The notes below the pieces were generated by a model. The model ran no database searches. It was not told the origin of the DNA and worked only from the letters and a program-made list of their open reading frames with translations. Positions 1-6,977 of a stretch of 10,067 bases of DNA are shown one piece after another. A program made the translations under genes and the position numbers. Numbering within the stretch: position 1 is the first letter of the stretch; each line of letters opens with the position of its first letter. This DNA comes from CAYXXN01 sp964469055 (GTDB lineage Bacteria > Acidobacteriota > Thermoanaerobaculia > Multivoradales > JAHEKO01). The DNA lies in NCBI GenBank assembly GCA_964469055.1, contig CAYXXN010000108.1, positions 1-10,067 of the forward strand, written 5' to 3'.

Positions 1-178
1 GCGCGAGCAGGCAGCCGACGCCGATGCCGAGGAAGCTCGCCAGCAGGATGAAGTTCGAGAAGTACGCCAGCAGGCGGATGTAGGCCGGCATCCACCGGAT
101 CAGCGCAACCTCGAGGAACAGCACGAGGAGGGAAATCAGGAAGAGGGGCCAGGCGGCCCCTCGCTTGGTCTCTACCAT
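1..178 (-). CDS. Spermidine-synthase-like polytopic membrane protein (N-terminus only, runs off the left edge)
   Basis: Only the first 59 codons are inside the window. Translation starts at an ATG at 176-178 and stays open to base 1. The peptide begins MVETKRGAAWPLFLISLLVL and continues with two hydrophobic segments, about residues 10-28 and 38-58. Between them is a short FLEVALIRWMPAYIR stretch, followed by LLAYFSNFILLASFLGIGVG. This Glu/Arg-Trp plus Asn-Phe pattern is what I associate with the first membrane helices of large bacterial proteins annotated as spermidine synthase-like (membrane half followed by a Rossmann aminopropyl- or methyltransferase half). The catalytic half is outside the window, so the enzyme activity is inferred. 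The start codon overlaps the stop of the upstream deoxyhypusine-synthase gene by 7 bases (ATGGTAG), with no independent Shine-Dalgarno, so translation is probably coupled. It could instead be an unrelated transporter. Confidence 0.72.
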   Translation of the reverse strand, partial: MVETKRGAAWPLFLISLLVLFLEVALIRWMPAYIRLLAYFSNFILLASFLGIGVGCLLA

Positions 179-1221
179 CCGAGGATGCGCGCAAACATCA
201 GCGGCGCGACGATGGTGGCGTCGGACTCGATGATGAACTTGGGGGTGTCGATGCCGAGCTTGCCCCAGGTGATCTTCTCGTTCGGCACGGCTCCCGAATA
301 GGAACCGTAGCTGGTGGTGGAATCGCTGATCTGGCAGAAGTAGCCCCACAAGGGCACCTCGGGCCGCTGCAGATCCTGGTGCAGCATCGGCACGACGCAG
401 ATCGGGAAGTCGCCGGCGATGCCGCCGCCGATCTGAAAGAAGCCGATCGTGCGCAGGGCCTCCTCCGGCGCGGCGGTCACCGCGGCCTCGCGCCCCTCTG
501 GGGCCTCCTCGCGGGCGAGCTCGGCGAGCGGCCGGCCCATGGTCGTCTGGACGTACCACTGGGCCAAAGCCGCCATGTACTCGAGGCCGCCGCGCACCGC
601 CGAGAAGCCCGCCAGGTCGCCTTCGAGGACGTGGGCGGCGAAGAAGTTGCCGAGGGTCGAGTCCTCCCAGCCGGGGACGAAGACTGGGAGATCCTTCTCG
701 GCCGCCGCCGCTACCCAGGAGTCGCGGGGATCGATCTGGTAGCTCGCGGCGAGGGCGCCGGAGCGGATCAGCCGGTAGGCGTACTCGTGCGGGAAGTAGC
801 GCTCGCCGGCCCGCTCGGCCTCCCGCCAGAGGGCGACGACCGGGCCCTCGAGCTTGCGGAAGGCCGTCTCCTCGGGGATGCAGGTGTCGGTGACGCGGTT
901 CAAGCCCTGTCGCTCCAGCTCCTTCTCCTGGGCGGGCGTCAGGTTGCGCCAGTCGGGGATGCGACGGTAGTGGTCGTGCGCCACCAGGTTGAAGAGATCC
1001 TCCTCCAGGTTGGCGCCCGTGCAGCAGATGGCTTGCACCTTGTCGCGGCGGATCATCTCGGCGAGCGAGAGGCCGAGCTCCGCCGTGCTCATCGCGCCGG
1101 CCAAGGTGATCATCATGTGACCACCGCCCTCGAGATGCCGGACGTAGGCGTCGGCCGCCTCGATCAGGGTGGCGGCGTTGAAGTGCCGATAGTGGTGACG
1201 GAGGAAGTCGCGGATCGACAT
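172..1221 (-). CDS. Deoxyhypusine synthase family protein (bacterial, possible homospermidine-type aminobutyl transferase)
   Basis: This 349-residue protein matches the deoxyhypusine synthase fold family along its length. Seen: TLAGAMSTAELG near residues 39-50 and CCTGANLEEDL near 67-77 in the NAD-binding half; GWEDSTLGNFF near 184-194; GGGIAGDFP near 265-273; and SGAVPNEKITWGK near 309-321, which carries the catalytic-lysine WGK motif (Lys321). The family removes an aminobutyl group from spermidine via NAD and a lysine imine. In eukaryotes the acceptor is eIF5A, which bacteria lack, so a small amine acceptor (homospermidine-type product) or another reaction is more likely. From memory of human DHS, the active-site His after GGG and the Asp in GSLGD look replaced here (Asp/Phe and Asn), suggesting a changed substrate. 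I prefer ATG 1219-1221, with GGAG six bases upstream, over GTG 1222-1224. The neighbouring membrane spermidine-synthase-like gene fits a polyamine role. Confidence 0.88.
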   Translation of the reverse strand: MSIRDFLRHHYRHFNAATLIEAADAYVRHLEGGGHMMITLAGAMSTAELGLSLAEMIRRDKVQAICCTGANLEEDLFNLVAHDHYRRIPDWRNLTPAQEKELERQGLNRVTDTCIPEETAFRKLEGPVVALWREAERAGERYFPHEYAYRLIRSGALAASYQIDPRDSWVAAAAEKDLPVFVPGWEDSTLGNFFAAHVLEGDLAGFSAVRGGLEYMAALAQWYVQTTMGRPLAELAREEAPEGREAAVTAAPEEALRTIGFFQIGGGIAGDFPICVVPMLHQDLQRPEVPLWGYFCQISDSTTSYGSYSGAVPNEKITWGKLGIDTPKFIIESDATIVAPLMFARILGW

Positions 1222-1245
1222 CACTGGCTCCGAAGGTGTGGGCGG

Positions 1246-1251
1246 ACTATA
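1246..1251 (-). promoter_or_regulatory. Possible internal -10 box (TATAGT) ahead of the deoxyhypusine synthase-like gene
   Basis: On the minus strand TATAGT lies 24 bases before the ATG at 1221 and overlaps the stop codon of the epimerase gene. Its downstream context (TATAGTCCGCC) resembles the other candidate -10 boxes in this window. No -35 hexamer is recognisable. It would give the polyamine-type genes a secondary promoter. Confidence 0.25.
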
Positions 1252-2305
1252 CGCGCACCCCGAGCCCCGGCCCGTCGGCGGGATAGAGCAGGCCGTTGTC
1301 GAAACGGACGGCGGCGGCGGTCGGATCGCCGATCAGGTCGAGATGCCCGTCGAGGTCGGCGTAGCGAACGCCGGGGCGTGCCAGAGCGAAGGCGAGGCCG
1401 GCGGCGATGGCGAGGGCCGCCTCGTCCATGCAGCCCACCATGATGGCGAGGCCGCCGGCGCGGGCGACGGCGGCGACGCGCAGCGCCTCGGTCAGGCCCC
1501 CCACCTTCATCAGCTTCAAGTTCACCATGTCGACCAGCCGGCCGCGGGCGAGGCGGAAGGCGTCGCGGAGCGAGAGCAGGCTCTCGTCGGCCATGATCGG
1601 GAGGCCCGAGGCGGTGAGGCGGCCGAGCGCGTCGGGCTCGCCGGCCGGCGTGGGTTGCTCCAAGAGCTCCAGCTTGCAGGGCTGGGTCGCCTCGATGAAC
1701 TGGTGCGCCTGCTCCAGCGTGTAGCCCTGGTTGGCGTCGAAGCGCAGGGCGACGGCGGGGCCCAGGGCCTGGCGCACGGCGTGGACGCGGGCGATGTCGC
1801 TCTCCACCTCGCGGCCGCCCTTGAGCTTGACGGCACGGACCCCCAGGGCGGCCAGGCGCCGGGCCTCGGTCACCGTCTCGGCGAGCGGCAGGATGCCGAC
1901 CGTGATACTGGTCGCGATCGAGGTGCGGAAGCCGCCGAGGAGCTTCCAGAGCGGCAGGTCGGCCTTGCGGGCGACCAGGTCCAGCAACGCCATGTCCACG
2001 GCGGCGAGCGCGGCCGGCAGACCGGCGAAGGGCTCCCGCAGGCGCTCCAACTGAAAAACGACTCGGGTAGGGTCGGAGCCTTCGAGGAGTGGGGCCGCGA
2101 CGTCCGTGAGAGCTGCCAATGTCGCTTCGGGGTGCTCGCCGGTGACTTCCGGGTCCGGGGCGGCGCAGCCGCAGCCGACCAAGGGGCCGTCGGTCTCGAG
2201 ACGCAAGAAGACGTTGGTGGCGCGCTCGACGTCCTGGTAGGCGATCGCGTAGGGCTGGGCGAGGGCGAAGGTGACGGGCCAGGCCTCGACGCGGGTGATT
2301 CTCAT
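1247..2305 (-). CDS. dgcA: Enolase-superfamily dipeptide epimerase (L-Ala-D/L-Glu epimerase / DgcA-type racemase)
   Basis: This 352-residue protein is a member of the mandelate racemase/muconate lactonizing enzyme group of the enolase superfamily. The capping domain spans about 1-125 and the barrel about 126-352. Visible catalytic set: KLK at 160-162 (Lys162 as one base), metal ligands Asp190 (DAN), Glu216 (LEQP) and Asp240 (ADES), Lys264 in NLKLMKVGG (24 residues after Asp240, as expected for the second base), and DLDGHLD at 317-323. The KxK plus DxD pattern is that of Ala-Glu epimerases, which act on dipeptides from murein turnover. The adjacent DUF1611/DgcN gene makes the related N-acetyl-D-glutamate racemase DgcA an equally good reading. 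The preceding stop is 17 bases upstream and the ribosome binding site is weak (AGGCGCG), so it probably depends on operon readthrough. The symbol is given because of the DgcN pairing; substrate specificity is not proven by sequence. Confidence 0.88.
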   Translation of the reverse strand: MRITRVEAWPVTFALAQPYAIAYQDVERATNVFLRLETDGPLVGCGCAAPDPEVTGEHPEATLAALTDVAAPLLEGSDPTRVVFQLERLREPFAGLPAALAAVDMALLDLVARKADLPLWKLLGGFRTSIATSITVGILPLAETVTEARRLAALGVRAVKLKGGREVESDIARVHAVRQALGPAVALRFDANQGYTLEQAHQFIEATQPCKLELLEQPTPAGEPDALGRLTASGLPIMADESLLSLRDAFRLARGRLVDMVNLKLMKVGGLTEALRVAAVARAGGLAIMVGCMDEAALAIAAGLAFALARPGVRYADLDGHLDLIGDPTAAAVRFDNGLLYPADGPGLGVRV

Positions 2306-2322
2306 GACGTCGTGGCGCGCCT

Positions 2323-4647
2323 CTAGAGACGCCGTTGGAGGATCTCTTCGAGAGACAACCCCTTCAACTGCTCGACGAAGGCGACCAGGGCGTCGATCAT
2401 CAGATCCCAGATCGCCTCACCCTTCTCGGCCGAGGCCTGGGTGGGATCGCCCAAGACGCCGGTCTTCGAGATGTGGGCGGTGTGCGAGAACCAGGAGATC
2501 GAGCGCTCGGAGCTGAAGTCGAGGTAGCGGCTGGAGAAGCGCGGCACCGACCGCCGCGCGGCCCGCAGGTCGACGAGCTGTGGGCGGGTGGCGAGCGCCG
2601 TCGAGGTCTCGACCTCGCCGGCGTGGGCGTCGTTGGGGGTCACCGTCAAGCGGGCGACGTCGGCGTCGCTCGATTCGCCGGTGTCCACACAAGTGAAGAT
2701 CTTGGCGTCGCGGTTGATGCGCTGGGCGGCGAGCTGCAGGGCCGGGGCGTTGCCGCCGTGGCCGTTGACGATGATGAGTTTGGTCACGCCGTGGGCGACG
2801 GCGCTCATGCCGACCTCGTAGACGAACTGCGCCAGCGTCTCGGGCGAGACCGAGAGGGTGCCCGAGAAGTCCTGGTGGTGGTAGGAGACGCCGTAGGGCA
2901 CCAGGGGCAGTACCACCGGCTGGGGCTGGCTGCAGCGCTCGGCCACCCGCCGGCACAGGTACTCGGCGTCCCAGGAGTCGGTGTCGAGCGGCAGGTGGGG
3001 GCCGTGCTGCTCGGTGGCGCCCACCGGCAGCAAGGCCGTGTCGGTCTCGCGCAGCCGTTCGCGGGCCCGCACCCAGGTCATCTCGCCCAGCACGGTGTCG
3101 CGGCGTCCCGGCCCGGCGGAGCCGCCGCGGCGGTCGAAGCGATAGGGGCGGGAGAGGAACGCCGGCTGTAGGGGGTCGACCTCGAGCCAGGTGCGACCCA
3201 CTCGTTCCACGGCCCCGTCGGCATGCTGCAAGAGGATCGGGTAGAGGCTCTCGCGCAGGTCGCCGGGGATGGTTTCCGGCGGCGAGTTCTCGGGATGGAA
3301 GCGCAGCTTCAGCACCTCCGGCCGGTGGCGGGCGCGAACCTCGCCGGCGCCCTCGGCCGGCAGCAGGCCCTTCTCGACCAGCATCCACAGCAGCTGCTCC
3401 TGCTCGGCGCGGCCTTGGTGCAGGCCCTCGGTTTTGAGCGCCTCGAGGCAAGCCGCGACCTGGTCCCGCGTGTAGCCGCAGCCGGTGGCGTCGGCATCCA
3501 GCGCCGCGTGCATGCCCACCACCCGCCGGCACTTCTCGCAGCGACCGCAGGGGTGCACCCGTTCGCCCTCGAGGTGGCCGGCGTGGCAGGAGACCTGCTG
3601 CTCGTGGAGCTCGGGGTAACGGGTAGCGAGGATCCGCTGGATCAGCAGCTCGGAGAGCGGACGCAGCAGCGAGAACTGCGACAGCGACCAGCCTTTGCGC
3701 CGGTAGTAACGGGTCAGGGCCTCGTCGAAGGTGCGGCTCTGGTCGTAGAGGCCGGCGTAGTGGGGGATCGAGCCGCGCCGGGCGCGCACGGTGGTGTCGT
3801 ACTCGTCGCCGATCACCACGCGGCCGGCGCCGCGATGGAAGGCGAGCGGCAGGCAGCCGAAGAGGAAGACGGCGACGGTCCACAGGCGGATCGGGTAGAT
3901 GTCGGAGCGCACCTGGGCGAAGTCCTCGCGCACGAAGGGCAGGTGGCGCAGCATCCACGAGAAGACCCGGTCCGAGGTCGTCCACACCCGCGCCGTCGTC
4001 GCCGGCCGACTCGCCGCGAGATGCCGATAGGCGTTGAGTGCCGTGTACCAGTGGCGGCCCGACTCGTTGACGAACAGCGAGTGCGCCTCGTAGCCCATCT
4101 CCTCGAGGAGGCCGAGCGAGAGCAAGCTGTCCTTGCCGCCGGAAGCGAGCACGCCCAGTCGCTCTGGGCGCAGCCCCTCACCGAGCGCGGCCGCCGGGGT
4201 GCCGTCGACGGCCTCGGGGAAGACCAGCTCGGCCTGGAGGTAGGGCTCGTCCAGGTCCTCGGGCAGGGGCGGCAGGCCGACCAGGAACGGGTTGGGCTCG
4301 AGGAGCTTGTTGACGTAGATCTCGCGCGCCGTGTTCTCGGCCATCTCGGCCAACAAGCGCCGATCGGCCCCGTCGAGCGGGCCGCGCAGCACCAGCTCCT
4401 TGCAGAAGAGGCCGTAGTTGAGCGCCACCTGAGCGGCGGCGACGGCGGCGAGGTTCTCGAAGGCGGGATCGCCGGCCCGGAAGACCTCTTCCTCGAAGCG
4501 GTAGATCAACTCGGTCGTGGCCGAGACCTCGCCCCGCGTCACGGTATAGGGCGCGGTGAGCCGCGTGGGCTCGAGCTCGACCGGCCCCACCTCCAGGCGG
4601 TCGAGGACCTGGAGGGCCGGGACGGTCGGGCGGGGCGACTCGCTCAT
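2323..4647 (-). CDS. Fusion protein: MurL-like PP-loop ATPase with zinc ribbon + creatininase-family amidohydrolase
   Basis: A single uninterrupted 774-residue frame holds two enzymes. Residues 1-160 are an alpha/beta leader. Residues 163-300 hold a PP-loop ATP-binding core with LASGGKDSLLSL (SGGKDS 169-174), as in QueC/N-type ATP pyrophosphatases. Cys354, Cys367, Cys370 and Cys373 (HPCGRCEKC) form a zinc-ribbon-like cluster. The overall pattern, including the NYGLFCKELVL and AREIYVNKLL segments, recalls MurL, the ATP-dependent epimerase of UDP-MurNAc-L-Ala-L-Glu; this is from memory and moderate. Residues 520-774 are a creatininase domain: VGATEQHGPHLPLDTD (543-557) with Glu/His/Asp metal ligands, VNGHGGN (627-633) and HAGEVETS (675-682). 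Met523 begins where free-standing creatininases usually start (MTWVRAR), so a gene fusion is likely. The ATG overlaps the upstream stop as ATGA. Candidate roles are epimerisation or amide chemistry on a Glu-containing substrate; the substrate is unknown. Confidence 0.87.
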   Translation of the reverse strand: MSESPRPTVPALQVLDRLEVGPVELEPTRLTAPYTVTRGEVSATTELIYRFEEEVFRAGDPAFENLAAVAAAQVALNYGLFCKELVLRGPLDGADRRLLAEMAENTAREIYVNKLLEPNPFLVGLPPLPEDLDEPYLQAELVFPEAVDGTPAAALGEGLRPERLGVLASGGKDSLLSLGLLEEMGYEAHSLFVNESGRHWYTALNAYRHLAASRPATTARVWTTSDRVFSWMLRHLPFVREDFAQVRSDIYPIRLWTVAVFLFGCLPLAFHRGAGRVVIGDEYDTTVRARRGSIPHYAGLYDQSRTFDEALTRYYRRKGWSLSQFSLLRPLSELLIQRILATRYPELHEQQVSCHAGHLEGERVHPCGRCEKCRRVVGMHAALDADATGCGYTRDQVAACLEALKTEGLHQGRAEQEQLLWMLVEKGLLPAEGAGEVRARHRPEVLKLRFHPENSPPETIPGDLRESLYPILLQHADGAVERVGRTWLEVDPLQPAFLSRPYRFDRRGGSAGPGRRDTVLGEMTWVRARERLRETDTALLPVGATEQHGPHLPLDTDSWDAEYLCRRVAERCSQPQPVVLPLVPYGVSYHHQDFSGTLSVSPETLAQFVYEVGMSAVAHGVTKLIIVNGHGGNAPALQLAAQRINRDAKIFTCVDTGESSDADVARLTVTPNDAHAGEVETSTALATRPQLVDLRAARRSVPRFSSRYLDFSSERSISWFSHTAHISKTGVLGDPTQASAEKGEAIWDLMIDALVAFVEQLKGLSLEEILQRRL

Positions 4648-5732
4648 CGGCCGCCGGGGACCGGCAGGCGGTCGGCCAGGGCCTCGACCAGCGCGCCGGC
4701 GCCGTCGAGCAGCACGTCGAAGGCCGGCAGCCCCACCTCCTCGTGGATCGCGCCGCAGGCCGCCGGCACCGCGGCCGGCTCGAGGCCCTCGTGGTTGACG
4801 GTGATCGCCGCCACCGGGCGCCCCGAGACGAGCTCCAGGGCCTCGATCTGGACCGGCAGCGGGTGCAGCGGGTAGCCAGGGAAGCCGTCGTACTCGCGCC
4901 GCGTCGGTGCGTGCTGCAGGACGACGAAGTCCGGCCGCCCGGCGGCCAGGATCTCGAACCCCCCGGGGTAGGCGGGGTTCATGAGGCTCCCCTGGCCCTC
5001 GAGGACGACGACCGCGGCGCCGCCCTCCCGCCAGGCGCTCCACACCGCGTGCTCGATCTCGCCGGAGACGAAGTCGTTGATCAGCGAGTCCAGGATGAGC
5101 GAGTAGCGCGCCCCTTGCATCCAGGCCGTCTGGCCCGTGCCGACCAGCTCGGCGCCGTGGCCGGCGGCGCGCAAGGCGTCGACCAAGAGCCACGCCGTCG
5201 TCCGCTTGCCGATCGCCGAGTCGGTCCCCAACACGGCGACCTTCGTCGCCGTCACTTCCTCGATCTTGCCGCTGAAGAAGTGGAGCGCGGAGCGTGGCGG
5301 CGTCTTGCGCACATCGCGGATCGTCACGCCCGCCGCCGCGGCCAGGGCATCGATCGCCGGATCCTCGGAAAGAAAATCATGTAGGCCGGAGTCGATGTTC
5401 AGGCCGGCCCGGATCGCCGCCTCGACGTCGCCGCGTGCCGAGCCTGGCAGGCGTCCGCCATCCGGCGCTAAACCGATCACCAGGTGGGTGGCCGGCGTGC
5501 CCGCCGCTCCCGCCACGCCGATCGCTTCCTCGACGGAGCCCAATACCGCAATGCCGTTCGGCCGCCCATCGAGGATCGCCCCGGCATCGCCGCCGGCGTG
5601 CCGCGAGTCGACGACCGAGAGCACCCGGTAGCGCGCCGTCCGCCGCACCAGACCGTGCGCCGTCTTCCCGTTGCCGGTGGCGAACGCACCCTCGCAGTAG
5701 ACGACCGCGTTGCCGTCCAGAGGCGCCGCCAT
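4644..5732 (-). CDS. dgcN: DUF1611 P-loop protein, DgcN-type (D-glutamate N-acetyltransferase family)
   Basis: This 362-residue protein has the two-part DUF1611 architecture: a Rossmann-like N-terminal half (about 1-150, with NIDSGLHDFL near 112-121) and a C-terminal P-loop half. Seen: Walker A GTDSAIGKRTT at 169-179, GTGQTAWMQG at 198-207, EGQGSLMNP at 245-253, and LQHAPTRREYDGFP near 272-285, all hallmarks of the family. DgcN has been reported to N-acetylate D-glutamate, with DgcA then racemising N-acetyl-D-Glu to the L form for arginine synthesis. The epimerase two genes downstream makes that pathway plausible here. I choose the ATG at 5730-5732 because GGAG lies five bases upstream; a GTG at 5736-5738 would sit too close to it. 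The stop overlaps the next start (ATGA), so the fusion gene is translationally coupled. The insertion of the PP-loop/creatininase gene between the dgcN and dgcA partners is the odd part of the layout. Confidence 0.88.
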   Translation of the reverse strand: MAAPLDGNAVVYCEGAFATGNGKTAHGLVRRTARYRVLSVVDSRHAGGDAGAILDGRPNGIAVLGSVEEAIGVAGAAGTPATHLVIGLAPDGGRLPGSARGDVEAAIRAGLNIDSGLHDFLSEDPAIDALAAAAGVTIRDVRKTPPRSALHFFSGKIEEVTATKVAVLGTDSAIGKRTTAWLLVDALRAAGHGAELVGTGQTAWMQGARYSLILDSLINDFVSGEIEHAVWSAWREGGAAVVVLEGQGSLMNPAYPGGFEILAAGRPDFVVLQHAPTRREYDGFPGYPLHPLPVQIEALELVSGRPVAAITVNHEGLEPAAVPAACGAIHEEVGLPAFDVLLDGAGALVEALADRLPVPGGR

Positions 5733-5777
5733 CGTCACTCCATCCCTGCTCGATCAGTTAACGGCCACCGCATGCCC

Positions 5778-6899
5778 TCAGCGCCTCCCCGTCAGCACCG
5801 CCACGTACCGATCCCCCGGCAACGGCTCACTCTGCGGCCGAGCGAGCAGGACCGCGAGACCGGCCGTCGAGGCCGGCAGCACCGACAGCCCCTCGTGCTC
5901 CTTCAACAGTCGCGCCTGCCGCAGCATCTCGCGGTCGCTGGCGTACCCCGCCCAGCCGCGGCTGCCGCGGATGGCGGCGAGCGCCGCCTCGCCGTCGAAA
6001 GCGTGCCAGTTGATCAGCGGCTCGTTGACCTCGGTCTCGCGGATCTGGCCCGGTTCGAGGTCCTCGCAGGTCGGCAGGTTCTTCAAGAAGGCGCGCACGA
6101 TCGGGTTCTTGCCCGAGGCCGAGCCCGCCACCATGCGCGGCAGGCGCGAGGTCTTGCCCCGCCGGTAGAGGCGCACGAAGCCCTTGTGGATGCCGGCCAG
6201 CGTGGTGCCGTTCGACACCGGCACCGCCACCGCCGCCGGCGCGTCGCGCAGCTCGTCGTAGATCTCGAAGGCGATCTCGGCGTAGGCGTCGAGCTGCAGG
6301 GTGACGTTGGGCCCGCCGGGGTTGGCGTCGTAGAGCTCGCCCTGCTCGGCGGCGGCGCGCGAGGCGGCGACCGCGGTCTCGTAATCGCCGTCGACGCGTT
6401 CGATGGCCGCGCCCAGGGCGGCGATCTCCTCGACCCGCCGCGAGTGGTAGAAGCGGGGGATGAAGACCCGGCAAGCGAGGCCCCCCATCGAGGCGGCGAG
6501 CCCGAGGGCGGCGCCGTAGTTGCCGCAGGTGGCGACGGTGATGCCCGCGTAGCCGCGGCGCAAGGCGTCGCGCACCTGCGCGAAGCCGATGCGGTCCTTC
6601 TGCGTGCCGGTGGGGTTGCCGCCGTCGAACTTGACGTAGATCTGGCGCAGCCCCGACTCGCGCTCGAGGTTGCGGGCCCGCACCAGGGTGGTGTCCCCGA
6701 CCTCGGAGTCGAAGATGTCCTCGAAGGCCTCCAGCCGGCCCTCGAGCGCCTGCGTCGGGTCGGCCGCCACCGCGCGTTGCTCGAGCAGCTCCTCGACCCG
6801 CAAGCCGGCGCCGTGGGCGGCTTCGGGCAGGGCGGCGGCGGCCTCGGCCACCTCGGCCACCGGGGCCTCCGCGGGCTCGAGGATGGCGCGAGTGGGCAT
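5778..6899 (-). CDS. PLP-dependent enzyme of the threonine synthase / fold-type II group
   Basis: The protein has 373 residues. Seen: VGDTTLVRARNL near 67-78, the PLP-lysine motif NPTGTQKDR (Lys101) where threonine synthases usually read PTGSFKDR, the substrate-carboxylate loop TCGNYGAALGLAA (124-136), a phosphate-binding region VSNGTTLAGIHKG (228-240), and LPASTAGLAVLL near 341-352. This is the tryptophan-synthase-beta/threonine-synthase fold (beta- or gamma-replacement or elimination on amino acids). The missing Ser-Phe before Lys and the Thr-Thr in the phosphate loop argue against a housekeeping ThrC. Residues 1-50 are an Ala/Glu-rich extension, so the start is uncertain. No Shine-Dalgarno precedes the ATG at 6897-6899 and no other ATG lies near the domain start. 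It appears to be the first gene of the six-gene operon, 45 bases before dgcN. Context suggests an amino-acid substrate linked to glutamate or diamines, which is inference. Confidence 0.8.
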   Translation of the reverse strand: MPTRAILEPAEAPVAEVAEAAAALPEAAHGAGLRVEELLEQRAVAADPTQALEGRLEAFEDIFDSEVGDTTLVRARNLERESGLRQIYVKFDGGNPTGTQKDRIGFAQVRDALRRGYAGITVATCGNYGAALGLAASMGGLACRVFIPRFYHSRRVEEIAALGAAIERVDGDYETAVAASRAAAEQGELYDANPGGPNVTLQLDAYAEIAFEIYDELRDAPAAVAVPVSNGTTLAGIHKGFVRLYRRGKTSRLPRMVAGSASGKNPIVRAFLKNLPTCEDLEPGQIRETEVNEPLINWHAFDGEAALAAIRGSRGWAGYASDREMLRQARLLKEHEGLSVLPASTAGLAVLLARPQSEPLPGDRYVAVLTGRR

Positions 6900-6977
6900 C
6901 GACTGGGGGGTTGGGGAGCGGCAGTCTACGCTAGTCTTCCGGCGGCAACTCGCGCGCGCCAGGCACGTATCCACGGC
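6900..6977. promoter_or_regulatory. Divergent intergenic region between the operon and the GAF-GAF-PP2C gene
   Basis: This 78-base spacer must hold the start signals of both directions. On the minus strand TAGACT (6923-6928) is a plausible -10 box 23 bases before the operon's first ATG. On the plus strand TACGCT/TAGTCT (6927-6937) overlaps it and could serve the phosphatase gene. No convincing -35 hexamer or Shine-Dalgarno is visible on either side. A G-tract (GGGGGG at 6905-6910) lies in the operon leader. Confidence 0.35.

Noticed and set aside
1238..4875. Long plus-strand frames opposite the epimerase and the fusion gene
   Set aside because: Their composition is Val/Gly/Ala/Arg/Gln-rich without domain pattern, whereas the minus-strand frames carry intact catalytic motifs.
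4648..5193. N-terminal extension of the fusion protein frame upstream of the ATG at 4647
   Set aside because: It is an Arg/Gly/Pro-rich out-of-frame reading of the DUF1611 gene. The ATG overlapping the DUF1611 stop is the natural start.
5484..6977. Plus-strand open frame running into the phosphatase gene
   Set aside because: It is antisense to the DUF1611 and PLP genes, has biased composition and no recognisable motif. The GAF domain begins only after 6978.
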